The notes below the pieces were generated by a model that was not told the origin of the DNA, did not search any database, and was given only the letters and a program-made list of their open reading frames with translations. 64,000 nucleotides of DNA from Paraburkholderia sp. ZP32-5 (GTDB lineage Bacteria > Pseudomonadota > Gammaproteobacteria > Burkholderiales > Burkholderiaceae). The stretch is taken from positions 1,546,963 through 1,610,962 of the forward strand of contig NZ_JAJEJP010000003.1 in the NCBI RefSeq assembly GCF_021390495.1, written 5' to 3'. Made by a program: the position numbers and the translations under genes. Below are positions 7,887 to 16,610 of this stretch, one piece after another (within the stretch, counting starts at the first letter, position 1; the number at the start of each line of letters is the position of its first letter).

Positions 7887-9068
7887 CTAGACCGATTCGA
7901 ACAGTGCGGCGATGCCCTGGCCGCCGCCGATGCACATCGTCACCAGACCGTAACGGCCTTTGATGCGTTTGAGTTCGTACAACAGCTTCGTAACGAGTAT
8001 TGCGCCCGTCGCCCCGATCGGATGGCCCAACGCAATTGCGCCACCGTTCGGGTTCACCCGCGTCGGATCGAACCGCAATTCACGGGTCACCACACACGCC
8101 TGCGCGGCAAATGCTTCGTTGCTTTCGATCACACTGATGTCGTCAGCGCGCAGGCCCGCTTTGTTCAGCACTTTCGTCACGGCGGGAACCGGACCGATAC
8201 CCATAAACGCCGGATCGACGCCAGCGTGTGCGAACGCGACGAGTCGCCCCAGCGGCTCCTTGCCCGCCGCCGCGGCAGCGCGTTCGTTGCCGAGCACAAC
8301 GGCGGCCGCACCATCATTGATCGGCGACGAGTTGCCCGCCGTCACCGTACCCTGCTCTTTCTTGAATACAGGACGCAGTTGTGCGAGCGCGGTAGCGTCG
8401 AGATCCGGACGAATATGTTCGTCAACGGAAAAAACGCTTTCTTCGCGGCCTTTCCTGACAGTCACGGGCATGATCTGCGTGTCAAAACGACCCTGCCGAA
8501 CCGCTTGTGCCGCCTTGCGGTGACTGTCGGCTGCAAACTCGTCCTGTTCTTCTCGCGACACGCGATAACGGTCGGCGACGTTTTCCGCGGTGATGCCCAT
8601 ATGTCCGTTGCCGAACGGGTCCGTCAGCGCACCTATCATCATGTCGTAGAGCTGCGTGTCACCCATGCGCTGCCCCCAGCGGGTCAGTGCGGATGAATAG
8701 AGTGCACGGCTCATCGACTCGGCACCACCGCCCACTGCGATCTCGGCATCGCCATTCGCGACGTATTCTGCCGCCGACAGCACCGCTTGCAGTCCGCTGC
8801 CGCACAGCCGGTTGAGTGTCATGGCCGGCGTGTGCTCATGCAGACCGGCCTGAATCGCTGCGAAACGCGATAGATACATGTCGCGCGGCTCGGTGTGGAT
8901 GACGTTGCCGAACACCACATGGCCCACGCTTTCCGGCGCCACGTTGGCACGCTCGACCGCCTCTTTGATGACCGACGCACCCAACGTCGATGGCGCCTCG
9001 GTCTTGAGGCCGCCACCATAGTCACCGATCGCTGTCCGCACCGCGGAAATGACGAATACATCCTCCAT
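7887..9068 (-). CDS. Acetyl-CoA acyltransferase (thiolase)
   Basis: A 393-residue degradative/biosynthetic thiolase if started at ATG 9068; a GTG three bases earlier is also possible. The nucleophile Cys is in NRLCGSGLQAV, the second active-site pair is His in GHPIGATGA and Cys in MCIGGGQGIA near the C-terminus. It performs thiolysis of 3-oxoacyl-CoA or condensation of two acyl-CoAs. A GTTA-N9-TAAC palindrome lies 70 bp upstream, shared with the Mo/W enzyme, enoyl-CoA hydratase and CurA-like genes. The interrupted acyl-CoA synthetase follows about 100 bp downstream. Confidence 0.95.
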   Translation of the reverse strand: MEDVFVISAVRTAIGDYGGGLKTEAPSTLGASVIKEAVERANVAPESVGHVVFGNVIHTEPRDMYLSRFAAIQAGLHEHTPAMTLNRLCGSGLQAVLSAAEYVANGDAEIAVGGGAESMSRALYSSALTRWGQRMGDTQLYDMMIGALTDPFGNGHMGITAENVADRYRVSREEQDEFAADSHRKAAQAVRQGRFDTQIMPVTVRKGREESVFSVDEHIRPDLDATALAQLRPVFKKEQGTVTAGNSSPINDGAAAVVLGNERAAAAAGKEPLGRLVAFAHAGVDPAFMGIGPVPAVTKVLNKAGLRADDISVIESNEAFAAQACVVTRELRFDPTRVNPNGGAIALGHPIGATGAILVTKLLYELKRIKGRYGLVTMCIGGGQGIAALFESV

Positions 9069-9137
9069 CACACTCTCCCTTCACCGGCGCTTCGACCGAT
9101 GCCACGTGTCTACGATGAACTTCACGATATCCTGTTT

Positions 9138-9154
9138 GTTATTGTCATCGTAAC
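9138..9154. promoter_or_regulatory. 17-bp palindrome GTTA-N9-TAAC, copy 1 (thiolase promoter)
   Basis: GTTATTGTCATCGTAAC, centred about 78 bp upstream of the thiolase ATG. It has the same length and arms as three other copies at 11521, 11638 and 13204. Confidence 0.75.
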
Positions 9155-9214
9155 TTTATCTCATCGTCAAGACGGGGTTTGCGCGACGGCGAATCGCTCG
9201 GCACACAACGCGCG

Positions 9215-11383
9215 TCAGGCCAGCGGTTGTACGCGGCAGGCGACACCTTTGAAGTGCGGGATACCCTGCTCCAGATCGAGATGATCCGCATCGTCAGGGC
9301 AAATCTGCGCATCCGCGAACTCCCATGCGCCCGACAAGGTGCCGTCGCCTTCGGGCCGCTCCGGCATCCACCAGCCGTGCGGCACACGCACAACGCCGGT
9401 CTGCATGTCTGTCCGCACGGACACTTTCAGCTTCACGCGGCCTTGTTGCGTGACGACTTCTGCCCATTCTCCGTCGGTCACGCCCGCGGCGTCCGCGTCG
9501 GCTTGCGCAATGAACATCAGTGGATCCGGGCATCGTGCGCGCAACGCGGCGATATGCCGATGACCGGTCTGAAAGAATTCGTCGTCGCGGATGCCGGTGA
9601 ACATCTTGAACGGAAAGGCCGGATCGAACGGTGGATCATCGCGCCAATACGGCAGAGGATCGAAGTCGAGATCTTCCAGCACGCTCGAATACAGTTCTAC
9701 TTTTCCGCTTGGTGTCGCGAAACCGCTTTGCTCGTATTTCCGATAGCGGATATCGTGGAAATGGTAGGCATGCTGTTTGGCGAATTCGTCGAAGCTCATG
9801 CCGAGCGCCCTGACCCGGTAGTCGAGTACGGCTTCGTTCGATGGCCACGGAAACTGCTCACGCATGCCCATACGCAGGCCGAGTTCACGCCAGAAGTCGT
9901 ACACGCCGCGACATTCGCCCGGCGGCTCGACGGTCTTCTGCGAAGCCCGGTAAATTGCGGTCCAGCCGAAGCCATCCGAGAGCGCGCTGCGTTCGAGCCA
10001 CGCATCGCCTGGCAAGATATAGTCCGCGAGCTGCGCGGTTGGGGTACGAAACTGTTCGACCGCAACGATCAGATCCTGATTCAACATCGCCCGCTGAATC
10101 AGCTGCATATTCGCGTAGCTCAACAGCGCATTGTTCCCCAGCACGAAGAATGCCTTCACCGGATAGGGCTCGGCGTCCGCCATCGCCTTGAACACGGCTG
10201 TCGGATTGGCCATGTAGCTGCCGCTGATCAGATTCGGCCATTCATGGTTCCAGACCCGCATCGACGGTTCACGCAGCGCCGCCGTCCCTCGATAGGTGAA
10301 GGCCGGATGCGTGTCCGATCCGAGCTGTTTCGCACGCTGCGCGTCGCTCAGCGCGCCGTGCAACTCGAGATCGGATTCGTGAACGATGTCCGGATGGAAG
10401 CCATGCTGCACTTCTCCGCCAGGCACATCGAGGTATCCGCACAGTGCGCGCAAGCTGCACATCAGGCGGATTGCCGAGGTCGAATTGCGCTGCTGGTCGG
10501 TGATCGGAGTCCACGGAATGACGGACGGCCCGCAAGTCGCGTACATCCGCGCCGCCTGCGCGATCAGATCGGATGAAACACCGGTAATCTCTGCCACCCG
10601 TTCGAGCGGAAACTGATTGACGCGTTCGCGGAATGCTTCGAACCCTGTCGTCCAGCGCGCGACGAAATCCCGATCATAAAGACCTTCGTCGAGAATGACC
10701 TTGAGCCATCCGAAGCACATCGCCGCATCGGTCCCGGGCTTGAGCGGCAACCAGAGATCGGCGAGTTCGGCATTTTCACTGCGTCTTGGGTCCAGTACGA
10801 TCAGCTTCGCACCCCGTTGCTGCGCGCGGCGAATTGCGTTGAAAATCGGCGTCCACGAATGTTGCTTCGGATTGTGCCCAAATAGCACGATGCAGTTGGT
10901 TTGCGGATAGTCCGGATACGGATACCAGCCGTACACCATACGATTGATCGCGGCGGTATTTCCCGCGCACATCGCCACACCGCTGATCCAGTTGGGCGAG
11001 CCGAGCAGATTCATGAATCGGCGCGCCGCGCCATTGTCGCTTTGCGTGTTCCACTGCGACGTGGATACCGCGAGTGCTTCCGGACCGTGCGCGGCCACGA
11101 TATCCGACAGCCGGTGCGCAATATCGTCCATCGCCTCCTGCCAGCTCACGCGGGTCCACGTTCCGCCGCCACGCGGCCCTACCCGCTTGAGCGGATAAAG
11201 AACGCGGCCGGCATGTGAGAAGCCTACAGGCGCATAGACCGCCTTCATGCATATGTTGGCCCGCAGTGGACGAGGATCGATCGCGCGAACCTTCACGTCG
11301 CCCACAAGACCCGATTCAGGGACTTCCGCATGAACCTGGCAATATGTATCGCAGCCCGAACACAGCACCCGCTTCTCTTCCAT
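9215..11383 (-). CDS. Mo/W-bis-MGD oxidoreductase-family enzyme resembling acetylene hydratase
   Basis: A 722-residue cytoplasmic member of the DMSO-reductase superfamily; no twin-arginine signal is present. The N-terminal [4Fe-4S] ligands are Cys8, Cys11, Cys15 and Cys45, and Cys139 (GVAMCAGNTAA) is positioned as the metal ligand. Asp12 directly follows the second cluster Cys. From memory, acetylene hydratase of Pelobacter acetylenicus has Cys9/12/16/46, Asp13 and Cys141 with nearly the same length, and further stretches here (RRFMNLLGSPNW, KLIVLDPRR, NPTAVFKAM, GKVELYSSV) look closely similar. Residues lining its substrate ring differ in part. It is divergent from the enoyl-CoA hydratase and shares its operator type. 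The reaction is unproven; an oxidoreductase role remains possible. Confidence 0.85.
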   Translation of the reverse strand: MEEKRVLCSGCDTYCQVHAEVPESGLVGDVKVRAIDPRPLRANICMKAVYAPVGFSHAGRVLYPLKRVGPRGGGTWTRVSWQEAMDDIAHRLSDIVAAHGPEALAVSTSQWNTQSDNGAARRFMNLLGSPNWISGVAMCAGNTAAINRMVYGWYPYPDYPQTNCIVLFGHNPKQHSWTPIFNAIRRAQQRGAKLIVLDPRRSENAELADLWLPLKPGTDAAMCFGWLKVILDEGLYDRDFVARWTTGFEAFRERVNQFPLERVAEITGVSSDLIAQAARMYATCGPSVIPWTPITDQQRNSTSAIRLMCSLRALCGYLDVPGGEVQHGFHPDIVHESDLELHGALSDAQRAKQLGSDTHPAFTYRGTAALREPSMRVWNHEWPNLISGSYMANPTAVFKAMADAEPYPVKAFFVLGNNALLSYANMQLIQRAMLNQDLIVAVEQFRTPTAQLADYILPGDAWLERSALSDGFGWTAIYRASQKTVEPPGECRGVYDFWRELGLRMGMREQFPWPSNEAVLDYRVRALGMSFDEFAKQHAYHFHDIRYRKYEQSGFATPSGKVELYSSVLEDLDFDPLPYWRDDPPFDPAFPFKMFTGIRDDEFFQTGHRHIAALRARCPDPLMFIAQADADAAGVTDGEWAEVVTQQGRVKLKVSVRTDMQTGVVRVPHGWWMPERPEGDGTLSGAWEFADAQICPDDADHLDLEQGIPHFKGVACRVQPLA

Positions 11384-11520
11384 GCTTCATCCTGATTACG
11401 CCAATCCGATTGTCAACCCACGCATGCTCCGCCTGAGCGCCGCTCATGCCCGCACGAAAACATGCGTGCGTTACGGCAACAGCGCGAGATTTTCCGGCGT
11501 TGTTTTGTGCGGCTTTATAC

Positions 11521-11537
11521 GTTATTGTTACGATAAC
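11521..11537. promoter_or_regulatory. 17-bp palindrome GTTA-N9-TAAC, copy 2 (Mo/W enzyme side)
   Basis: GTTATTGTTACGATAAC lies 138 bp upstream of the Mo/W enzyme start in the divergent promoter region it shares with the enoyl-CoA hydratase. It is the most symmetric copy (GTTAT/ATAAC arms). Confidence 0.75.
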
Positions 11538-11637
11538 ATTTTCTTTTAAGATAGCTCCCACCACGATCGGCGTCAAGTGGTTCGTTCCCGCACGAACTAT
11601 TCCGCCGCCGTCTCGCCAATGCGTTGACGCCACTTAC

Positions 11638-11654
11638 GTTATCGTCACCGTAAC
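11638..11654. promoter_or_regulatory. 17-bp palindrome GTTA-N9-TAAC, copy 3 (enoyl-CoA hydratase side)
   Basis: GTTATCGTCACCGTAAC, about 80 bp upstream of the enoyl-CoA hydratase ATG. Its start is 117 bp from the start of copy 2. Confidence 0.75.
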
Positions 11655-11734
11655 ATTGGCATTGCATGGTGGTATTCCTGACATGGGAGAAATGCCATGA
11701 GCACGGCATCCTCCTCTCGACGAGCATATAGGCG

Positions 11735-12490
11735 ATGTCCGAACATATCCTTCTTTCACTGAAAGCAAACGTCTTCGAAATCACGATCAGCCGACCCGAG
11801 CGCAAGAACGCGATGACCGGCGAAATGTATGGCGCGCTTGCAGCGGCGCTGAGGCAGGCGCAAACAGACAACGAGGTCCGTGTCGTTCTGATCAAGGGGC
11901 AGCCTGGCGTGTTCTGCGCGGGCAACGATATCGACGACTTCATTGCCTCGCCGCCGATCAAGTCAGACGCTCCCGTCTGGAGCTTCTTTTCGGCGCTGAT
12001 GGAACTGGACAAACCAGTCGTCGCGGCAGTCGACGGTGCAGCGATCGGTATAGGGACCACGATGCTGCTGCATTGCGACCTGGCGTTCGCGACGCCGCGC
12101 TCGGTATTTGCTCTTCCCTTCACAAGCCTCGGCATCACGCCAGAAGGCGCCTCTACGGTCCTACTGCCGCTGCTTGCCGGACGGCAACGCGCAACCGAGC
12201 TTCTGATGCTTGGGAAAAAGATCGACGCAGCGCGTGCCGAGCTGCTTGGCTTGTTGAACGACGTTGTGCCACCCGAGGAATTGCTGGACGTGGCGGGATC
12301 GCACGCGAATGCGCTGGCACAACTGCCAGAGGCCGTCGTGAGAAGGACGAAGCGTCTTATTCAGGATGGACTCGAACTTCATATCGCGCGCCAGTATGTT
12401 GCGGAGAGGGAGGCGCTTGCCGCCACGGTGATTGCTCCGGCGGCGCAACAGGCATTTGCGAAATTCCTTGGAAAGCGCAAAACGGCGTAG
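11735..12490 (+). CDS. Enoyl-CoA hydratase/isomerase family protein
   Basis: A 251-residue crotonase-fold protein. The oxyanion-hole regions are visible as RPERKNAM near the N-terminus, GVFCAGNDIDDF, and AAVDGAAIGIGTTMLLHCDL. The usual second catalytic Glu region reads TSLGITPEGASTVLLP, which matches the isomerase-leaning (ECI2/PaaG-like) subgroup rather than the classical two-Glu hydratase. It likely hydrates or isomerises an enoyl-CoA in the pathway with the thiolase. A GTTA-N9-TAAC site precedes it, and the Rrf2 regulator gene follows 92 bp downstream, so the two may form one transcript. Confidence 0.92.
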   Translation: MSEHILLSLKANVFEITISRPERKNAMTGEMYGALAAALRQAQTDNEVRVVLIKGQPGVFCAGNDIDDFIASPPIKSDAPVWSFFSALMELDKPVVAAVDGAAIGIGTTMLLHCDLAFATPRSVFALPFTSLGITPEGASTVLLPLLAGRQRATELLMLGKKIDAARAELLGLLNDVVPPEELLDVAGSHANALAQLPEAVVRRTKRLIQDGLELHIARQYVAEREALAATVIAPAAQQAFAKFLGKRKTA

Positions 12491-12582
12491 CCGGTGGCCA
12501 TCGGTGACTGAGGTAGAATCGACTACGCGACGCCCTATATGCGTATCTTTTTTCGGCTGCCGCAACACCTGAAAGGTCAATC

Positions 12583-13056
12583 TTGAAGTCCACTAAATTC
12601 GTTACGGCGTGCTACATCATGTCGTTTGTCGGAGCGCATCAGCCGCGCATGCTTTCTACCACAACGATCGCGAAGTGGGTGGACACGCATGCCGCACGCG
12701 CAAGGCAGATCGTTTCATTGCTCGTCAAGGCGAACCTGCTCGAGGCAACTCGCGGTGGCAATGGCGGCGTCAAACTCGCTCGGCCGCCGAAAGACATTAC
12801 CCTGCTAGACATCTACGAAGCGGTCGGCGACAGCGAGATGCCGTTCTTCTCGGTAGAGAATCCTTTCTCCGAGTGGGCCGATCATTGCAGCGTGCACGAC
12901 ACGCTGATCCAACTCCACAAAGACATCGAGCTCGATGCCCGCAAAAAATTGCGCACTGTGCGGCTCTCGCAAGTGTTTGTTCCGTGGGATGAAGAAAGCA
13001 TGAAAAGGTCCCAGGCTGCCCGTCGCGGTGCAAGGAAAAAGACAGCGACCGCCTGA
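12583..13056 (+). CDS. Rrf2-family transcriptional regulator
   Basis: A 157-residue winged-helix protein. The family pattern is clear: STTTIAKWVDTHAARARQIV (HTH), then LVKANLLEATRGGNGGVKLA (wing) and PKDITLLDIYEAVGDSE. IscR- and NsrR-type members carry three clustered cysteines for a [2Fe-2S] or [4Fe-4S] cluster; here only one Cys (ADHCSVHD) is in that region, so a cluster-free, YwnA-like sensor is more likely. It is embedded among genes that share the GTTA-N9-TAAC palindrome and is the best local candidate to bind it. Confidence 0.9.
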   Translation: MKSTKFVTACYIMSFVGAHQPRMLSTTTIAKWVDTHAARARQIVSLLVKANLLEATRGGNGGVKLARPPKDITLLDIYEAVGDSEMPFFSVENPFSEWADHCSVHDTLIQLHKDIELDARKKLRTVRLSQVFVPWDEESMKRSQAARRGARKKTATA

Positions 13057-13203
13057 TCTCTCAGGTTTGTCGACTCGTTGATGGTCCGTCGCGCTTCGTT
13101 GCGGCGAACCTGATCAGGCGCAGTTCGCATTGCGGACATGCGCCATTTTTTTGACGAAAATCCATCGTGTCTCCTGTGCCCGGGTTTGCATCTTCGCACG
13201 TAT

Positions 13204-13220
13204 GTTAATGTTATTATAAC
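13204..13220. promoter_or_regulatory. 17-bp palindrome GTTA-N9-TAAC, copy 4 (CurA-like reductase promoter)
   Basis: GTTAATGTTATTATAAC lies about 127 bp upstream of the reductase start, immediately followed by another GTTAC. Confidence 0.75.
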
Positions 13221-13346
13221 GTTACGTTTGAAGCCTGAAACTCCTCGACATTCATCGAGTTTGCGCAAAGCGTCGCACGAACGAGTACGGGCTCCGTGTT
13301 TCACCACTATCGTGAAAATACCACTCATAGATAAGGAGAACCCGAC

Positions 13347-14378
13347 GTGACCGAATCCGCCGCTAACCGTATCCGTAACCACCGCTTTATCCTCGCACGA
13401 AGGCCCGACAGCCCCACAGGGCCGCTGGCAGACGATGTGCTGCGCTACGAGGCCGCTGACATGCCTGTCCCCGCCGAGGGACAGTTCGTCGTTCGCAATT
13501 ACTGGATGTCGCTCGACCCCGGCACTCGCGGATGGATGAACGGCACCCGCAATTACATTGCGCCAACCGAAGTGGGCGATGTAATGCGTGCCTTGTGTGC
13601 GGGCGAGGTAGTGTCATCGAAGCACGCGAGTTTCCCTGTTGGCTCGTTCGTGGAGGGCCTTCTTGGCGGCCAGGAGTACGCGCTCAGTGACGGCAACGGC
13701 ATTCGCATCATTCCTGCGACCATTCCGCTCGCCGCCTCGCTCAACGTCTTTGGTATCAATGGGCTCACCGCATGGTTCGGCATTCATGACATCGGTCAAC
13801 CCCAGCCCGACGAAACTGCGGTCGTGACAGCTGCCGCCGGCGGCGTAGGTAGCGTTGCGGTGCAGTTGCTCAAAGCGGCCGGTTGCAAAGTGATCGGGTT
13901 AGCCGGTGATGCGGAGAAATGCGAGTGGGTCCGCTCTTTGGGCGCGGAGGATTGCATTAACTACAAAACAGACGATGTTCCTGCAGCGCTTGCGAGACTA
14001 TGTCCAGACAGAATCGACATCATTTTCGACAACGTCGGCGGATCCATGCTCGACTCGATGCTTCCATTCCTTAATGTCAGTTCCCGCATCATCCTGTGTG
14101 GAGCGATTTCCCGCTACCGGGGCGAGCAGGAAAGCCTCAAGAATTGGCTTCAGTTGCTGATCAACCGCACGCGCATGGAAGGGTTTATTTATCTTGACCA
14201 CGCCGACAGGTTTCACGAGGCGGAGGCCGATCTGCTGCCCAGGCTCGAACGAGGCGAACTTCTGTATCGCGAACACGTGATCGATGGTCTTGAACATGCA
14301 CCGGCCGCGCTGAATATGCTTTTCGACGGTATGAACAGGGGCAAGCTGCTCGTCAAGATTGCGAGCGATGCGGTCTGA
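13347..14378 (+). CDS. NADP-dependent MDR-family oxidoreductase (CurA-like enone reductase)
   Basis: A 343-residue zinc-free medium-chain reductase. The N-terminal NHRFILARRPDSPTGPL, the YWMSLDPGTRGWM stretch and the cofactor loop VTAAAGGVGSVAVQLLKAAG are typical of the prostaglandin reductase / curcumin reductase (CurA, YncB) group. These reduce the C=C bond of alpha,beta-unsaturated ketones with NADPH. AAGGAGAA precedes the start. It carries its own copy of the GTTA-N9-TAAC operator, so it probably acts in the same pathway as the Mo/W enzyme, thiolase and enoyl-CoA hydratase. Confidence 0.92.
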   Translation: MTESAANRIRNHRFILARRPDSPTGPLADDVLRYEAADMPVPAEGQFVVRNYWMSLDPGTRGWMNGTRNYIAPTEVGDVMRALCAGEVVSSKHASFPVGSFVEGLLGGQEYALSDGNGIRIIPATIPLAASLNVFGINGLTAWFGIHDIGQPQPDETAVVTAAAGGVGSVAVQLLKAAGCKVIGLAGDAEKCEWVRSLGAEDCINYKTDDVPAALARLCPDRIDIIFDNVGGSMLDSMLPFLNVSSRIILCGAISRYRGEQESLKNWLQLLINRTRMEGFIYLDHADRFHEAEADLLPRLERGELLYREHVIDGLEHAPAALNMLFDGMNRGKLLVKIASDAV

Positions 14379-14446
14379 TAGCACGCGGCGATGTGGAAAA
14401 GGCTGCCCTGCAGCCTCATTGCCGCGCATTCAACAGATACCACCTA

Positions 14447-15079
14447 TCACGCCACATCCAACGCAAACGCGCGGTAACCCCGCGCGACCGCCGGCCTCGC
14501 CGCGACATCCCGAAACCATCGTCCAAGGTTCGGCAGCGACAGGCTTTCGAGTTCCGCCTGCATCGAACCGGCTATCGTGAAGGCCGCAATATCCGCAATC
14601 GTGAACTGGTCGCCGGCGATGAACGGCGACTGCGCAACGAAACGCTCCGCATCGGCCAGCCGGCGCACGGCAAGCGATTGCAGCGCCGCGGCCGCATCGG
14701 TCATGCGCTGGTACTTCAGGTAGAAGGCAGCATGGCTCGGACCTATCACGTCGGTCACGAAATAAAAGTATCGTTCGAGCGCAACGGCCCGTTCCGCCGC
14801 GCCGTCTGCCGGGAGAAGGCGACCCGGTGCTTTTTCCATCGCGTACAGCATGATCGCGTTCGATTGCGAAAGCACCATTGGCGCCGCCGCATCGGTATCG
14901 TCGATCATCACCGGCACCTTACCGGCCGGATTCAGCGACAGAAATTCGGCTTGCCGCTGCTCGCCCCGACCAAGATCGACGTGACGAACGACGTACGGTA
15001 TCCCCGCCTCTTCAAGAGCGATCGCCGCGCGGATGCAATTGCCGGTTTGAGCGCCGAACAGTTCAACGTGTTTTTGCAT
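14447..15079 (-). CDS. Glutathione S-transferase
   Basis: A 210-residue protein starting at ATG 15079. The thioredoxin-fold N-terminal domain shows VELFGAQTGNCIRAAIALEE, then LNPAGKVPVMIDD (the cis-Pro glutathione site) and LSQSNAIMLYAME. The C-terminal domain is helical, with the DQFTIADIAAF signature. Its start lies inside the 3' end of the outer-membrane efflux gene (17 bp overlap), so it is likely the last gene of the RND efflux operon. Its role may be detoxification alongside efflux. Confidence 0.92.
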   Translation of the reverse strand: MQKHVELFGAQTGNCIRAAIALEEAGIPYVVRHVDLGRGEQRQAEFLSLNPAGKVPVMIDDTDAAAPMVLSQSNAIMLYAMEKAPGRLLPADGAAERAVALERYFYFVTDVIGPSHAAFYLKYQRMTDAAAALQSLAVRRLADAERFVAQSPFIAGDQFTIADIAAFTIAGSMQAELESLSLPNLGRWFRDVAARPAVARGYRAFALDVA

Positions 15080-16610
15080 CACTGGCTTCCTGTTGTGCAG
15101 CGACGGCCGCTGTTTCCTTGCTGTCCGCTTGCACATTCCATCCACCGCCGAGCGCGCGGAACGTGCCCACCGCTGCGCGCGCGGCATCGGCACGGCCCGC
15201 ATCGAGCCGGTCTCGCGTGACCAGCAACTGACGGTTCGCATCGAGTACATCTGTCAGCGGAATCGAGCCCGCTTCATACGCCTTCTGCGACAGATCACGC
15301 GCACGGGTGAGTGCATCGACCTCGCCCTGAAGTTCCGTCACCTGGATCTCCGTCTGCGACAGTGCGTTCAGTGCGTCCTCCACATCCTCGGCAGCTTTCA
15401 GCACCGTCAGCCGATACTGCGCCAACGCTTCGGCATTCGCGCCGTGGGCCTGCGCAACCTCCGCATCGACCTTGCCGAAGTCGAACAGACGCCACCGTAA
15501 CGCACCGCCACCGGTCGCCTGGAACGCATCCGAACTCAGGAAGTGGCCGACGTTCAGGCTGTCGAAGCCGAGCGCGCCGGACAGCGAGATCTTCGGATAA
15601 TACTCGGAGATCGCCGCGCCAATACGTTCGTTCGACGCCGCGAGTCGCCGTTCTGCCGCGATCACATCCGGCCGGCGTCGCAGCACATCGAGCGGCTGAT
15701 CGTTACCGCCGATCGCCGGCACCGACGGAATTTCCGCCGGCAGTGCCAGTTGCGTCGCGTAGGTGCCGGGCTGAACGCCCATCAGCACGTCGAGCCGGTT
15801 CGATTGCGATTCGAGACCGACACGCAGCGTGGGGATCGATGCACGTGCATCTTTCAACAGCGCCTCGGCCTGTGCGACTTCGCGTCCGTCAGCCTGCCCC
15901 GCCTGATAGCGTGATTGCACGAGACGCAGCAGGTGCGCATTGGTGTCGACCTGATCCTGCGCGACCGCGAGCCGCGTCTGGTAGCCGCGAATCTGCAGAT
16001 ACGCGTCGGCCGCATCGGCCGCGACGGTGATGCGTGTGCCCGCATGGTCCGCTTGCGCCGCCTGCACTTCGTCGGTGGCCGCGCCTGCGCCTCGGCGCAA
16101 TCCGCCGAACAGGTCGATCTCCCAACTCGCCGATGGGCCCAACGTGTACTCGCGCTGGCCGCGCGTATAACCAGGAAAGCCGCGCGCGAGCGTGCCGATC
16201 GGCCCTTCGATGCTCTGATGTTGCGCCGTTGCGGACGCATCGAGATCGAGCGTCGGCAGCAGTTCCGCCCCTGACCCCGACGCAACCGCACGCGCCTGCT
16301 GAACCCGCGCATACGCGGCCGCGAGGTCGAGATTCTGCGCGAGCGCGCGCTGCACGATCGTCACCAGCATCGGATCGTGAAAGCCGGTCCACCACTGATC
16401 GAGCGGCGGCGCCGGCAGCGTGGTCTGCCGCGCGGACACCGCATCGAGGTTGTGAAACGCCGACAGTTCCGTCTTCGGCGCAACATAGTCCGGGCCGACC
16501 ATGCAGCCCGACAGTGCGATAACGAGTGCAGACGCAACCAGTCCGCCGCGCAGACGAGTCGTCGGGTGAAGAGTCGTCGAATGACGAGTCATCGAATAAA
16601 GCAAGGCCAT
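15063..16610 (-). CDS. RND efflux outer-membrane lipoprotein (NodT/OprM family)
   Basis: A 515-residue TolC-like factor. The signal peptide ends in a lipobox (ALSGC, lipid-anchored Cys36), followed by MVGPDYVAPKTE. The two repeated helical halves of the OMF family are evident, and DVLRRRPDVIAAERRLAASN is a classic NodT-family signature. The ATG at 16610 overlaps the last base of the pump's TGA, showing translational coupling. A much longer reading frame upstream of this start is only a shadow of the pump gene. Confidence 0.94.
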   Translation of the reverse strand: MALLYSMTRHSTTLHPTTRLRGGLVASALVIALSGCMVGPDYVAPKTELSAFHNLDAVSARQTTLPAPPLDQWWTGFHDPMLVTIVQRALAQNLDLAAAYARVQQARAVASGSGAELLPTLDLDASATAQHQSIEGPIGTLARGFPGYTRGQREYTLGPSASWEIDLFGGLRRGAGAATDEVQAAQADHAGTRITVAADAADAYLQIRGYQTRLAVAQDQVDTNAHLLRLVQSRYQAGQADGREVAQAEALLKDARASIPTLRVGLESQSNRLDVLMGVQPGTYATQLALPAEIPSVPAIGGNDQPLDVLRRRPDVIAAERRLAASNERIGAAISEYYPKISLSGALGFDSLNVGHFLSSDAFQATGGGALRWRLFDFGKVDAEVAQAHGANAEALAQYRLTVLKAAEDVEDALNALSQTEIQVTELQGEVDALTRARDLSQKAYEAGSIPLTDVLDANRQLLVTRDRLDAGRADAARAAVGTFRALGGGWNVQADSKETAAVAAQQEASDAKTR

